In this document: piece after piece, positions 43,292-52,072 of the stretch | Layout of the letters: each line of letters starts with the position of its first letter | Position numbering within the stretch: position 1 is the stretch's first letter | Assembly: GCF_000377625.1 (NCBI RefSeq) | Contig: NZ_KB898329.1 | Coordinates: forward strand, 124,001-188,000 | Source of the DNA: Prevotella veroralis DSM 19559 = JCM 6290 | GTDB lineage: Bacteria; Bacteroidota; Bacteroidia; Bacteroidales; Bacteroidaceae | Length of the DNA stretch: 64,000 nucleotides | Direction: 5' to 3' | Program-made: the position numbers and the translations under genes | Notes under the pieces: model-generated | The model's input: the letters and a program-made list of their open reading frames with translations, nothing else | The model's database searches: none | Told to the model about the DNA's origin: nothing

Positions 43292-43834
43292 ATGACTATG
43301 GATTATCTTTCAATCATCAATAAGTATTACCCAACCGACAATGAGCTTCGTCACATCCTCTTAGTTCATAGTCGCAGTGTGGCTGATAAGGCATTAGCAA
43401 TAGCGACTCATCATCCAGAATTAAAGCTTGATTGTGCGTTCTTGGAGGAGGCTGCTATGTTGCATGATATAGGTATTTTCAAGTGCGATGCGGCTGGCAT
43501 TCAGTGTTTCGGGACCGAACCTTACATCTGTCACGGGCGTATCGGAGCAGAGTTATTAAGGTCAGAAGGCTTCCCACGTCATGCTCGTGTTTGTGAGCGA
43601 CATACGGGTGCTGGGATTACAAAAGCGCAGATTATAGCGCAAAATCTCCCTCTTCCGCAGCAAGATTTCCTACCCGAAACGATGGAAGAAAAGGTGATTT
43701 GTTATGCAGATAAATTCTTTTCTAAGACGCACATAGATCGAGAGAAGACGATTGAACAGGCGGAAAAGAGCCTATCGAAGTTCGGTGAAGAGGGTGTTCT
43801 CCGCTTCCGTGAGTGGGAAAAGTGCTTCGATTAG
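43292..43834 (+). CDS. HDIG/HD-domain metal-dependent phosphohydrolase
   Basis: ATG 43292 is chosen because the in-frame TTG at 43265 lies inside the terminator stem. The ~180-residue product has an HD domain with the His ligand in LLVHSRSVADKA, the HD pair in AAMLHDIGIF, the His in YICHGRIGAELLRSEGF and a downstream VCERHTGAG (His). The conserved Asp is in CYADKFFSKT. The family hydrolyses nucleotides or phosphodiesters, with the substrate unclear. No neighbour helps to define it. Confidence 0.85.
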   Translation: MTMDYLSIINKYYPTDNELRHILLVHSRSVADKALAIATHHPELKLDCAFLEEAAMLHDIGIFKCDAAGIQCFGTEPYICHGRIGAELLRSEGFPRHARVCERHTGAGITKAQIIAQNLPLPQQDFLPETMEEKVICYADKFFSKTHIDREKTIEQAEKSLSKFGEEGVLRFREWEKCFD

Positions 43835-44003
43835 GTGCTTTTCTCTGCTGTTTTCTAATCTTTCCAATTATCTTTTTAGATGATTCGTATAGACGAATTC
43901 ATTAAGAAGATATTTTACATTCTAAATTTCCGAATTAGCTCTTTCTAGAAACGAATATTGGTTTTTGGAGTCACTAAATACCAATAAACTCAAAACGATA
44001 GTA

Positions 44004-44112
44004 CCTTTTTATGAAAAAGTACTATCGTTTTTGGTGAAAAGTAGTATCGTTTTCATGAAAAGTACTATCGTTTTTTACGAAAATAACCATCGTTTTGGGC
44101 TAAAATATGCTC
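44004..44112. repeat. 22-bp-period array, CGTTTTnnnTGAAAAG type
   Basis: Units start at 44004, 44026, 44048, 44069 and 44091 (22, 22, 21, 22 bp). Cores read TTTTTATGAAAAA, TTTTTGGTGAAAA and TTTTCATGAAAA. The array opens with an imperfect 32-bp palindrome whose outer arms are CGATAGTAC and GTACTATCG (43996-44027). The rest of 43835-44450 shows no gene; -7 box TACCTTTG is at 44415-44422. Confidence 0.85.
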
Positions 44113-44450
44113 CAATTTCGTTAAAATCTATCTGCTTTCTTCTAATAATATGATAGCGTTATTTGTAACAGATTGGTTATTAGTCTATTAGAAGAACAAG
44201 ACTTATTGCTCTCAAAAATCGAATATTTCGAGCAAAGTAAGTGGCTTTCCGGAATATCGCAGTAATAACCTATCAAATTTGCTATATTCTTTTACAAAAC
44301 AAGCGGGCGTCTTCTGCTTCTATTCATTGTATATTCTATAGAAAAACAACTATCGAATTTCAGTGAAATAAGCTATTATTTAGTTTATTCTTATGTGCCT
44401 TTATGGAAAATGCTTACCTTTGTATTGCTATTAGAACAAATCAAAACGAT

Positions 44451-45746
44451 ATGAAAAAACATCTTTTTTGGCTTTGCGTGCTGGCATTTTCGGCATCTCT
44501 ACACGTCACAGCACAATCGTTCAAACAGCAGATTAGTGCTCATCCAGAACTTTCTGCCAACAATTACTTAGCTTATCCGATTCCTTCTGGTAAGCTGACA
44601 CCTGCTCCGTCAGGCTATTTTCCTGTGTATCTCTCGCATTATGGGCGACATGGATCGCGCTATCTCATTCATGCGCAGCAATATCTTCGACCGATTGAAA
44701 CGCTTGAGCGGGCAGATTCTGCTGGAGTTTTGACGAATGAGGGGGTAGGTGTGTTGAAGAAATTACGCCTCATGTATGCAGAATCCTATAAGCGATGGGG
44801 CGAATTGACCCCTCTGGGAGCACAACAACATCAGCAGATTGCGAGAAGAATGTACGAACGTTTCCCATCTGTTTTTCGTGATTCTGTGTGGATAGATGCT
44901 AAGTCTACGGATGTTATCCGCTGTATTCTGTCCATGGAAAACGAACTGCAAGAGCTGATTCGACATAATCCTCGCTTGCGAATTAGGCATGATGCGAGTG
45001 CACATGATATGTATTTTATGAATCAATCAGACAAAAAATTGTCTCACCAAAGGGATAGTAGTGCTGTAAAGAATACGATTGACGAATGGGGCAAACGCAA
45101 TATTGACACAAAACCTTTGATGACTCGCCTCTTTAAGGATAAGGAATATGTGGCAAAGAAGGTGGATGTAGGGCAACTCTCATTCGATCTTTTCAGTCTG
45201 GCTAGTATTGTTCAGAACTCGGAAATACGTCATTCGCTTTCATTGTACAATCTCTTTACTCCAGAAGAATTATACCGTCTTTGGGAACGTAGTAATGCTT
45301 GGTGGTATTTGCGTTATGCTAGTGCACCACAAAGCGGAGGTAATCAACCTTTTTCACAGCGCAATCTCTTGCGTAAGATCATCACTGATGCCGATTCTTG
45401 TTTGGCACTTCCTCATCCCGGTGCGACACTTCGTTTCGGACATGACACAATGGTGATGCCGTTGACCTGTCTGCTTAATCTGAATAATAGTGACATCAGA
45501 GTATCGGATATAGATAGTCTTGACCTGAAAGGTTGGAGTTCTACACGCATTGTACCTATGGCTGCTAACATTCAATTCATATTCTATAAAAATCTGAGGA
45601 AGCCTAAGGCTGAAACGCTTGTGAAAGTTTTATTGAATGAAGAGGAAGCAACGCTGCCCCTCCCAAAGACTTCTACACCATATTATTATAAGTGGAGTGA
45701 CTTCAAGAAGTATTATCTCTCAAAGCTAAACAGCTATCATGAGTAA
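44451..45746 (+). CDS. Histidine acid phosphatase family (MINPP/phytase-like), exported
   Basis: ATG 44451 starts a signal peptide (MKKHLFWLCVLAFSASLHVTAQ). The earlier in-frame ATG at 44403 lies upstream of the -7 box TACCTTTG (44415-44422) and is rejected. The 431-residue product has the catalytic LSHYGRHGSRYL (RHGxR, His nucleophile ~62) and the proton-donor motif FGHDTMVMP (HD, ~339-341). Family members remove phosphates from inositol phosphates or phosphoproteins. Bacteroides MINPP-type enzymes use InsP6, but substrate use here is inference. A terminator lies 60 nt after the stop. Confidence 0.88.
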   Translation: MKKHLFWLCVLAFSASLHVTAQSFKQQISAHPELSANNYLAYPIPSGKLTPAPSGYFPVYLSHYGRHGSRYLIHAQQYLRPIETLERADSAGVLTNEGVGVLKKLRLMYAESYKRWGELTPLGAQQHQQIARRMYERFPSVFRDSVWIDAKSTDVIRCILSMENELQELIRHNPRLRIRHDASAHDMYFMNQSDKKLSHQRDSSAVKNTIDEWGKRNIDTKPLMTRLFKDKEYVAKKVDVGQLSFDLFSLASIVQNSEIRHSLSLYNLFTPEELYRLWERSNAWWYLRYASAPQSGGNQPFSQRNLLRKIITDADSCLALPHPGATLRFGHDTMVMPLTCLLNLNNSDIRVSDIDSLDLKGWSSTRIVPMAANIQFIFYKNLRKPKAETLVKVLLNEEEATLPLPKTSTPYYYKWSDFKKYYLSKLNSYHE

Positions 45747-45806
45747 AGAGGTAAGGAATATTCTTGTCTGGTAAGTAGCGTGGAAAGGCAAGATAATATA
45801 AAACAG

Positions 45807-45846
45807 AAAGTAGGGACAGACACCTTTGTCTGTCCCTACTTTTTTG
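45807..45846 (+). terminator. 16-bp perfect terminator hairpin, GGGACAGA family
   Basis: AAAGTAGGGACAGACA (45807-45822) pairs with TGTCTGTCCCTACTTT (45827-45842), followed by a T run. The loop is CCTT. It is closely related to the hairpin at 40328. Confidence 0.9.
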
Positions 45847-46014
45847 ATGTTATTTTCTTAGATGTGGACCTGGTGGTAAATGAACTTACCTATATCAGTC
45901 CTTGATATTCAGAAATTTAGCCGAACCTCAATTTTTACTGTAGCCAATCTGTAGCCATTTCAGATATTTTTGAGAGAACGCACAGAAGTTGCATAGACTT
46001 CTTGTTTTCGGGTT

Positions 46015-46046
46015 CAAAGTTACAAAAAGATGATACATCTTCCAAA
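46015..46046 (-). promoter_or_regulatory. Leftward promoter with no gene downstream
   Basis: On the minus strand, TTTG (46046-46043), 20 nt, TAACTTTG (46022-46015). Transcripts would run left into 46010-45850, where only a 19-codon ORF fits. This is where an integrase would be expected for an island of this kind. Confidence 0.65.
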
Positions 46047-46090
46047 TATTTGACTAAAAATGTTTTAGAAAGCTTGTGGCTACAATTTTT

Positions 46091-46139
46091 CAGTGCACGG
46101 TGCAAGACCTATCTATATATAGGCTTGCACCGTGCACTG
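46091..46139. repeat. 49-bp near-perfect palindrome at island edge
   Basis: CAGTGCACGGTGCAAG (46091-46106) pairs perfectly with CTTGCACCGTGCACTG (46124-46139). Inside, CCTAT pairs with ATAGG around a 6-nt loop, with one bulged A. It has no T run, so it is not a standard terminator. The rest of 45847-46282 has no gene. Confidence 0.85.
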
Positions 46140-46282
46140 AAGAGCCTTGCCACTTGTGATATACTGCTGATAATCAATATATAAAATGGTATTATATTAC
46201 CAGACAATGGTATTTTGATATTCCGTTAGAAGCTCATTTCATTAGGAACTTTGCAGCCATAATCATTATAGTCCAATGTATT

Positions 46283-46762
46283 ATGGCAAACAAAAACAGC
46301 AACTCAGAACAAAAGGGACACCTGTACATCGGTTGTCCTACGCTTGAAACTTTAGCTCTTTCATGCGTCAATGCAAAAGATGCTGCTCATACAAGTAGCA
46401 TCGAGTATTCAAATTTCCTAAAGGCTTGCAAAATGGAAAAGGACATCAGAATCAGCACATATCGGAAATGTGCAGCAGGTTTAGGAAAAGAAGTTCTAAT
46501 CATACATCTGCCTTTGGGAACCATAGAGTCGATGACCAAACCCAAAGCCCATGTGAAGAATCTTTATGAAACAATTGAACTGGATGAACTGATCAAGGTT
46601 TTAATGAAGGTTATGCCAAGTGATGGAATGAAGATAGTGAACTTCATGGAAGAGTTCAAAGGGCATCTAACAAGACACGACAAGGAGAACCTGATGAAAC
46701 CCTTTCTGTCAGCTATTGTAGAACTTTGCCAAAACTTACTTAATGATGATGGAAAACCATGA
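46283..46762 (+). CDS. Hypothetical protein at the head of the island (159 aa)
   Basis: I do not recognise a family. The soluble, Lys-rich product has a short Asn/Gln/Lys-rich start, then a region around YIGCPTLETLALSCVNAKD and a helical C-terminal half (IELDELIKVLMKVMP, MKIVNFMEEFKGHLTRHDKE). There is no membrane helix or signal. It overlaps the next gene by 20 nt, so it belongs to the same operon as the HTH protein and primase, and its job is probably linked to replication or excision of the island. Confidence 0.65.
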   Translation: MANKNSNSEQKGHLYIGCPTLETLALSCVNAKDAAHTSSIEYSNFLKACKMEKDIRISTYRKCAAGLGKEVLIIHLPLGTIESMTKPKAHVKNLYETIELDELIKVLMKVMPSDGMKIVNFMEEFKGHLTRHDKENLMKPFLSAIVELCQNLLNDDGKP

Positions 46763-47141
46763 AACACGCTCCCTAATGAATGAGCTTCAAACTCTTCGCG
46801 AAGAGTTCAGGCAGATAGCCTGCTTTATCAGAGAGCTAAAGCGTGACTACTCTGTATTAGAAGAGAAAATAGAGTTAAGTACGGCAGATGTCTTGCATCT
46901 GCTTGGTATATCTAAGGCATCCCTTGCCAGATGGCGGGAAGCGAACTCTATTCCTTACCGCTATGTATCAAGTAATCATGTGGTCTATCCATTCAAAGGA
47001 CTCTACCTTTCTGTAAAGACAGGTAGGGCTACATTCAAGGGCTTTCGCCGCTTGGAGGCTTTGCAGCGTCTGAACGCCTACAAGGATGGTGTCCTTAAAG
47101 GCTACATGGGGGATTCTCAAACCTTATTTGAAGAACTATGA
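46743..47141 (+). CDS. Helix-turn-helix DNA-binding protein
   Basis: A 132-residue protein with an N-terminal helical, probably coiled-coil, part (~5-42, MNELQTLREEFRQIACFIRE). A MerR/excisionase-like helix-turn-helix follows (ELSTADVLHLLGISKASLAR, then WREANSIPYRYVSSNHVVYP, ~45-90). The C-terminal part is basic. Three adjacent ATGs (46743, 46746, 46749) are possible starts. It overlaps both neighbours (20 nt and 4 nt). In Bacteroidales elements such proteins act as excision or replication regulators. Confidence 0.8.
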   Translation: MMMENHETRSLMNELQTLREEFRQIACFIRELKRDYSVLEEKIELSTADVLHLLGISKASLARWREANSIPYRYVSSNHVVYPFKGLYLSVKTGRATFKGFRRLEALQRLNAYKDGVLKGYMGDSQTLFEEL

Positions 47142-49204
47142 ACATCAAAGAAGAAATACTAAGCCGGACGAACAAAGGACTGGAGGTGTTCTGCTTCTAC
47201 ATGCCCATCAACTTTGTACCCAAGCGCAACTTCCGTAATCCATTGTATGACGATAGGCGTGCATCATGCAATATCTACCTCGATAATAAGTCTGGCTGCT
47301 ACCGCATGAAGGACTTTGGCAATGACGCCTACTCAGGTGATTGTTTCTGGTTTGCTGCAACTATGCTCGGTTTGGACGTGAGAAAAGATTTTATGAATGT
47401 TCTTGAAACAATCATCAGAGATTTACAACTCAATATTCGTCTTGAAGAAAGAAAAGAATATGGTAATAAGCGACCTGTCTTAATAAAACCTTCAAAGCAG
47501 CCTATATTACCTCCACCCGACCTTAATACTTCCATGACAAGCGAGAAGTGGTTTACATATATCGAACAGCCCTTTGGAGAAGAGGAACGAAATTATTGGC
47601 GACGATACGGCATTGATACCAGGACTTTGCTACGCTTCCATGTTAAATCATTAGCACGCTATGAATCCGTTTCAAGTCAGGGCAAGCCATTCTCACTTGT
47701 TTCTACGCGAGAAGAGCCTATGTTTGCTTATTGCCTTGGCAGGTTTGTGAAAGTTTATCGTCCCAATAGTAAATTGCGCTTCCTCTATGGAGGCAAGGAG
47801 GTGGATGACTATGTGTTTGGTTTTGAGCAGTTGCCCTGCAAAGGCGATATGATATTCATTACGGGGGGAGAGAAGGATGTGCTTTCACTCTCGGCTCATG
47901 GATTCAATGCCATCTGTTTCAACAGCGAGACAGCACAGATACCAGAGAATATCATTGAGGGACTATTGCTCCGTTTTCGACATCTAATCATATTGTATGA
48001 TACGGATGAAACAGGACTAAGAGAAACTAAACGACAAGTCGAAGCTCTATCCAAGTTTAAGGTGCTTCACTTAACATTGCCCTTACAAGGCACAAAAACA
48101 GAAAAGGATATTTCCGATTACTTTGCCTTAGGCAATGGTTCGGAAGGTTTAAAGGCACTGCTTTCTGATATGTTTACCCAAATGTATGCACAGACGATGA
48201 TGATATTGCAATCTTGTGAAATAGACTATGACAATCCTCCCGATGCCTCGAAGTCGGTGGTAGCAGTAAACGGCGTACCCCTCGGTACACAGGATAATCT
48301 GTTCTGCATCACTGGCGGAGAAGGAACAGGCAAAAGCAACTACATTGCTGCCATTCTTGCCGGTACTCTTGGTGCAGAACGCTTACAACCAGAACAAACT
48401 TTGGGATTGGAGGTAACCGCCAACCCCAAAAGATTAGCTGTACTCCATTACGATACAGAGCAATCAGAAGCACAGTTGCATAAGAATTTGGGGAAGACAC
48501 TTCGTCGGGCAGGAGTCACGTCTGTACCAGAGTTCTACCATTCTCTTTATTTGGCTTCACTTTCTCGTAAAGATAGATTGAAAATTATTCGTGAGAGTAT
48601 GGACTTGTTTCACCATAAGCACGGAGGAATACATCTTGTGGTAATTGACGGCATTGCAGACTTGATACGATCTGCCAATGACGAAACGGAGAGTATAGCC
48701 ATTGTGGATGAACTCTATCGTTTGGCAGGAATCTATAATACTTGCATCATCTGTGTGCTCCATTTTGTCCCTAACGGTATTAAGTTGCGTGGACATATTG
48801 GTTCCGAATTACAGCGCAAGGCGGCAGGTATTCTCTCCATAGAGAAAGACGATAACCCTGAATATTCGGTTGTAAAAGCTCTGAAGGTGCGTGACGGCAG
48901 TCCACTCGATGTGCCGATGATGCTTTTCGGCTGGGACAAAGATGCGGATATGCACGTCTATCGTGGAGAGAAGTCGAAAGAGGATAAAGAAAAGCGTAAG
49001 ACGGATGAACTTTTGGCTGTTGTAAAATCAGCTTTCCATACCAAGCTAAGACTCTCATATCAAGAACTATGTGACGTATTGATGCGTGAAATGGAAATCA
49101 AAGACCGAACGGCAAAGAAGTACATTGCCTATATGAAAGAGCAGTGTATATTGTCGCAGGACGCAAGTGGTAACTATCAAAAGGGTGAGCTATGCCATAC
49201 TTAG
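47138..49204 (+). CDS. Primase-helicase: Toprim plus RepA-like AAA ATPase
   Basis: A 688-residue replication protein. The N-terminal region resembles a CHC2-type zinc/primase fold without clear Cys ligands ([19 protein letters not shown]). A Toprim domain follows (~245-330) with [20 protein letters not shown] and [11 protein letters not shown] (Glu and DxD). A RecA/RepA-type ATPase (~385-600) has Walker [11 protein letters not shown] and Walker [14 protein letters not shown]. The C-terminal ~60 residues are a winged-helix-like segment. It is thought to prime and unwind island DNA after excision. Its start overlaps the HTH gene by 4 nt. Confidence 0.85.
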   Translation: MNIKEEILSRTNKGLEVFCFYMPINFVPKRNFRNPLYDDRRASCNIYLDNKSGCYRMKDFGNDAYSGDCFWFAATMLGLDVRKDFMNVLETIIRDLQLNIRLEERKEYGNKRPVLIKPSKQPILPPPDLNTSMTSEKWFTYIEQPFGEEERNYWRRYGIDTRTLLRFHVKSLARYESVSSQGKPFSLVSTREEPMFAYCLGRFVKVYRPNSKLRFLYGGKEVDDYVFGFEQLPCKGDMIFITGGEKDVLSLSAHGFNAICFNSETAQIPENIIEGLLLRFRHLIILYDTDETGLRETKRQVEALSKFKVLHLTLPLQGTKTEKDISDYFALGNGSEGLKALLSDMFTQMYAQTMMILQSCEIDYDNPPDASKSVVAVNGVPLGTQDNLFCITGGEGTGKSNYIAAILAGTLGAERLQPEQTLGLEVTANPKRLAVLHYDTEQSEAQLHKNLGKTLRRAGVTSVPEFYHSLYLASLSRKDRLKIIRESMDLFHHKHGGIHLVVIDGIADLIRSANDETESIAIVDELYRLAGIYNTCIICVLHFVPNGIKLRGHIGSELQRKAAGILSIEKDDNPEYSVVKALKVRDGSPLDVPMMLFGWDKDADMHVYRGEKSKEDKEKRKTDELLAVVKSAFHTKLRLSYQELCDVLMREMEIKDRTAKKYIAYMKEQCILSQDASGNYQKGELCHT

Positions 49205-49500
49205 AACAGACAACAGAGAACGATTGGTGCAAGCGATTGTTTGACAGCTTGAGAACTATCGAGAGCAAACTCGACCAACTGCTTGTGATGAAAGAGCAAT
49301 CTGTTGACACAACTATTCATCCGCCTCTTAAACCAGAGTATCTTGACATAATCGACGTGTCGAAGATTCTCAAAGTAGAGCAGAAAACCATTTACAATTG
49401 GGTATGGGCAGGAAAGATCCCATATCTCAAAGCGAATGGTAGACTGCTGTTTCTTCGTGACGAGATAGACGATATGCTTCATAAACGAGAATGTTGGTGA
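49192..49500 (+). CDS. HTH_17/excisionase-family DNA-binding protein
   Basis: A 102-residue protein. An N-terminal helix ([20 protein letters not shown]) leads into a MerR-like domain: [20 protein letters not shown], then [20 protein letters not shown], ending [13 protein letters not shown]. This is the classic layout of Bacteroidales excisionase-like accessory proteins. It overlaps the primase gene by 13 nt. The integrase it would work with is not found nearby. Confidence 0.85.
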   Translation: MPYLEQTTENDWCKRLFDSLRTIESKLDQLLVMKEQSVDTTIHPPLKPEYLDIIDVSKILKVEQKTIYNWVWAGKIPYLKANGRLLFLRDEIDDMLHKRECW

Positions 49501-49661
49501 TCAACAAGCAATTTGTTTATTGCCGAATTCTAACTTATGGCACATCTTAAAATAGACATGAATATGAAGAAGATAGTTAAATTTTAGGACGGTAAATCAA
49601 CTATTAGTTTATTTGTGGGAATTATTTTCAACCAATAAGCTATTATTTGAAATGATTTGCT

Positions 49662-49670
49662 TATCTTTGC
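49662..49670 (+). promoter_or_regulatory. -7 box of the abiE operon
   Basis: TATCTTTGC at 49662-49670, 28 nt before ATG 49699. No clear -33 box. The abiE pair thus has its own promoter, apart from the primase operon. Confidence 0.6.
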
Positions 49671-49698
49671 GGTTGAAATAAATACAAGCAAGTAAACT

Positions 49699-50463
49699 AT
49701 GAGTGTATCTACAGGTAACAAAATCAACCAAATGCTCCAATTAGGACAAAAAAACGGATTGTTGTTTGCTCAATGGCTAACAGGACGAGGATATTCCAGT
49801 CAGCTATTGAAAAGATACCGCATATCGGGATGGTTAACACCTCTATGTAGAGGTGTAATGTACCGTACTGGGGATAACCTATCTGCCTATGGTGCATTGC
49901 AGTCGTTTAATGAACAGTTAGGAAAGAAGTTCCGTATAGCTGCTCATTCTGCATTAGAGTTATGGGGCTTCAATCATTATGTGCCAATGGGTAAGCCATT
50001 GCTAGTGATAACTGCTACCAATGAGAGAATGCCTCAATGGATGAAGCTTAACGTATTCGACCGTGATTTTCATTTTTTCAAAACAGACGCATTTATGCAA
50101 GCACAAATAACGACTTTGTCTTATTTAGATTGGAATTTACTCGCGTCTACTCCAGAACAGGCTTTTATGGAATGCTTGTTACTATCGCCGCGGCAATACA
50201 ACTACATGGACTTGTACTATATAATGGAACAGCTAACAACATTGCGTTCAGAGGTTGTCCAATCGTTATTGGAAACAACCAAGAACTATAAGATGAAGCG
50301 CCTATTCTTATATATGGCAGAAAAAGCAAACCATTATTGGTTTGAAGAATTAGACTTATCTAGGATAGATTTGGGAACTACAAAATTGCAGTTGGTAAAG
50401 TCGGGGGTATATCTCAGTAAGTATAAAATGACAATCCCCAAAGAATTGAACGACTATGAATAA
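49699..50463 (+). CDS. AbiEi family antitoxin (type IV toxin-antitoxin)
   Basis: A 254-residue protein. The N-terminal winged-helix-like domain has LFAQWLTGRGYSSQLLKRY followed by SGWLTPLCRGVMY (~22-54), typical of AbiEi antitoxins. The C-terminal domain has ASTPEQAFMECLL and ends basic. AbiEi represses the operon by binding inverted repeats and counteracts AbiEii without direct protein contact. The AbiEii start overlaps its stop by 8 nt. AbiE pairs stabilise mobile elements and can abort phage infection. Confidence 0.88.
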   Translation: MSVSTGNKINQMLQLGQKNGLLFAQWLTGRGYSSQLLKRYRISGWLTPLCRGVMYRTGDNLSAYGALQSFNEQLGKKFRIAAHSALELWGFNHYVPMGKPLLVITATNERMPQWMKLNVFDRDFHFFKTDAFMQAQITTLSYLDWNLLASTPEQAFMECLLLSPRQYNYMDLYYIMEQLTTLRSEVVQSLLETTKNYKMKRLFLYMAEKANHYWFEELDLSRIDLGTTKLQLVKSGVYLSKYKMTIPKELNDYE

Positions 50464-51367
50464 TCATCAGTATAAAAGTCAAGTGGCACTATTGGTACGC
50501 ATCATGCCCTTGGTTTATAGAATCAAAGATTTTGCCGTACATGGTGGTACGGCTATCAACTTGTTTCATCAGAACATGCCACGGTATTCTGTGGATATAG
50601 ATCTTACCTATATTCCCTTGGAGGCACGTTCAACGAGCTTGGAACATATCAATCTGAATCTTCAAGACTTGAAAACGAGCATCGAACGAGCCGTACCGGG
50701 AATACATGTGGTACATAAAACTGATGTATGGAAACTGCAATGCACATACAATGGCACTACGGTGAAAATCGAAGTGAATGGCACCAAACGTGGCATACTT
50801 GGAGAAGCGGAAGTAATGAACCTCTGCCCAAAGGCGAAAGATGAGTTTCAAGCTAACTGTAAGGCACGCATCGTACCTTATCCACAACTATATGGAGGTA
50901 AGATAGCGGCTGCTCTCAGTCGCCAACACCCACGTGATTTGTTTGATTGCAAGTACATGAAAGACGAAACATTGGATGAAGTAAAAGACGGTTTGTTTCT
51001 GTGCTTACTGGGAAGCGACAAACCCATCATAGAATCACTTTGTCCTAATGACATTAATCAGGAGGAGGCTCTTGAACATCAGTTCAAAGGAATGACCGAT
51101 ATTCCTTTCACTTACAAGGATTATGAGTCCTCGCGTAACGACATTATCAGAAAGGTAAATGCCTGCCTTACCGATGAGGACAAAGACTTCATCATTTCTT
51201 TTGAAGAAGGCTCCCCGCAATGGGAACTATGTTGTGCTGGTGATTTGAGCAAATACCCATCCGTACAGTGGAAACTGCTCAATATCGAGAAACTAAAAAA
51301 GCAAAATCAAAAGAAGTTTCAAGAAGGAATTGATAAACTCAAAACTTTTTTTGAAAAAATGATGTAG
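50456..51367 (+). CDS. AbiEii family nucleotidyltransferase toxin
   Basis: A 303-residue nucleotidyltransferase. The signature HGGTAINLF (residues 29-37) and metal motif SVDIDL (Asp47, Asp49) are intact, with a third acidic residue likely in VKIEVNG (~105). The LYGGKIAAALSRQHPRDLFD motif (~150-165) is the conserved AbiEii arginine/aspartate region. AbiEii toxins use GTP or related nucleotides; some members block tRNA charging by adding pyrimidines. It is coupled to AbiEi. A candidate small RNA follows 30 nt after its stop. Confidence 0.9.
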   Translation: MNNHQYKSQVALLVRIMPLVYRIKDFAVHGGTAINLFHQNMPRYSVDIDLTYIPLEARSTSLEHINLNLQDLKTSIERAVPGIHVVHKTDVWKLQCTYNGTTVKIEVNGTKRGILGEAEVMNLCPKAKDEFQANCKARIVPYPQLYGGKIAAALSRQHPRDLFDCKYMKDETLDEVKDGLFLCLLGSDKPIIESLCPNDINQEEALEHQFKGMTDIPFTYKDYESSRNDIIRKVNACLTDEDKDFIISFEEGSPQWELCCAGDLSKYPSVQWKLLNIEKLKKQNQKKFQEGIDKLKTFFEKMM

Positions 51368-51388
51368 GTATAATCCGAATATAAACAC

Positions 51389-51490
51389 TACCTTTGCAAC
51401 GTAAATAGTGCCGATAAGGACTTTTGTCGCTTTATTAGCACTCTAAAAAGGGGAAATGGGGCTGTGTACTTTGTCGATACAGTCCCTTTT
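51389..51490 (+). ncRNA. Small RNA candidate with own promoter and terminator
   Basis: -7 box TACCTTTGC (51389-51397) predicts a start near 51401. A hairpin AGTGC (51407-51411)/GCACT (51438-51442) has inner GATAA/TTATT and GAC/GTC pairs. GGGGCTGT (51458-51465) pairs with ACAGTCCC (51479-51486), followed by TTTT, which acts as a terminator. A longer AAAAGGG/CCCTTTT pairing also exists. The result is a ~90-nt transcript without an ORF. The -33 box is poor. Confidence 0.5.
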
Positions 51491-51591
51491 CGGTGTATTA
51501 AAACTTCAAAATCTTATGGATCTCTGAATAGAGCATAATAAGAAAGAAGACTATCAGCTGCTTAAAAACAATTAATAGTCCTCTCTTTTAG

Positions 51592-51987
51592 TGGACTTGC
51601 GGAGAGTCGAACTCCGGTCCGCACAAGGAAACCATATGCTTTCTACATGCTTATTTCAGCCTTCTGTTTTCGAGTGTTGGCAAGACCTGAACCACCAACC
51701 AACACCTTATCCTCTAAATTTCATCTATGCATCGAGGCATACACAAACTATTTCCGATTTACCTGCACCGCTTGACCCTTAGATTCGGAACAACATCCTT
51801 GGAGCAGTGTCTCGTCGCATCACCTGGTGACGCAATAAAGCCAGTAATCTACTATGCTTCGATTAGGCAGCGAGAGCGTAATTGTTTTCGCCAATTAATT
51901 TTTTGACCACTCAGATTTAGGAGGTAGCCGTCGAGCCTCCGCATGCTTACATACCATCTCATCTTGCCGTCAAATCCATACAAGCCC
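51592..51987 (-). ncRNA. ssrA: tmRNA (transfer-messenger RNA)
   Basis: The 5' arm GGGCTTG (51987-51981) pairs with 3' CAAGTCC (51599-51593), with discriminator A at 51592. The 3' T arm reads GGAGTTCGACTCTCC. The tag frame on the minus strand (51892-51863) reads GENNYALAA then TAA. Its promoter has TAACTTTGC (minus, 52008-52000). This rescues ribosomes stalled on broken mRNAs together with SmpB. The 3' end faces the AbiE island. Confidence 0.96.
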
Positions 51988-51999
51988 TCGGTATGTTCT

Positions 52000-52008
52000 G
52001 CAAAGTTA
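52000..52008 (-). promoter_or_regulatory. -7 box of ssrA
   Basis: TAACTTTGC on the minus strand (52008-52000), 13 nt upstream of the tmRNA 5' end. The ssrA promoter is thus intact despite the mobile gene ending 64 bp further upstream. Confidence 0.75.
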
Positions 52009-52072
52009 CATATTATTTCTGAATTTGCTGAATGAGATTCGATAATTTTGTTGCAAATTTATTCTTTTAGAT

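Larger units (their letters stand above)
46283..51367 (+). mobile_element. Integrase-less mobilizable island or remnant
   Basis: Six plus-strand genes: unknown, HTH, primase-helicase, HTH, AbiEi, AbiEii. The first four overlap one another and match the replication module that usually follows the integrase in Bacteroidales mobilizable elements. No integrase or relaxase is present. The right side ends at ssrA, whose 3' end faces the island, a common integration target. Ends are not mapped; boundaries given are those of the genes. Confidence 0.55.

Noticed and set aside
44403..44450. Upstream ATG for the histidine phosphatase
   Set aside because: It lies before the -7 box at 44415, and the added residues would spoil the signal peptide.
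45860..45880. Possible attachment-site copy of the tmRNA 3' end (GTGGAC-TG)
   Set aside because: Only 9 of 13 bases match 51591-51603; too short and degenerate to support an att site.
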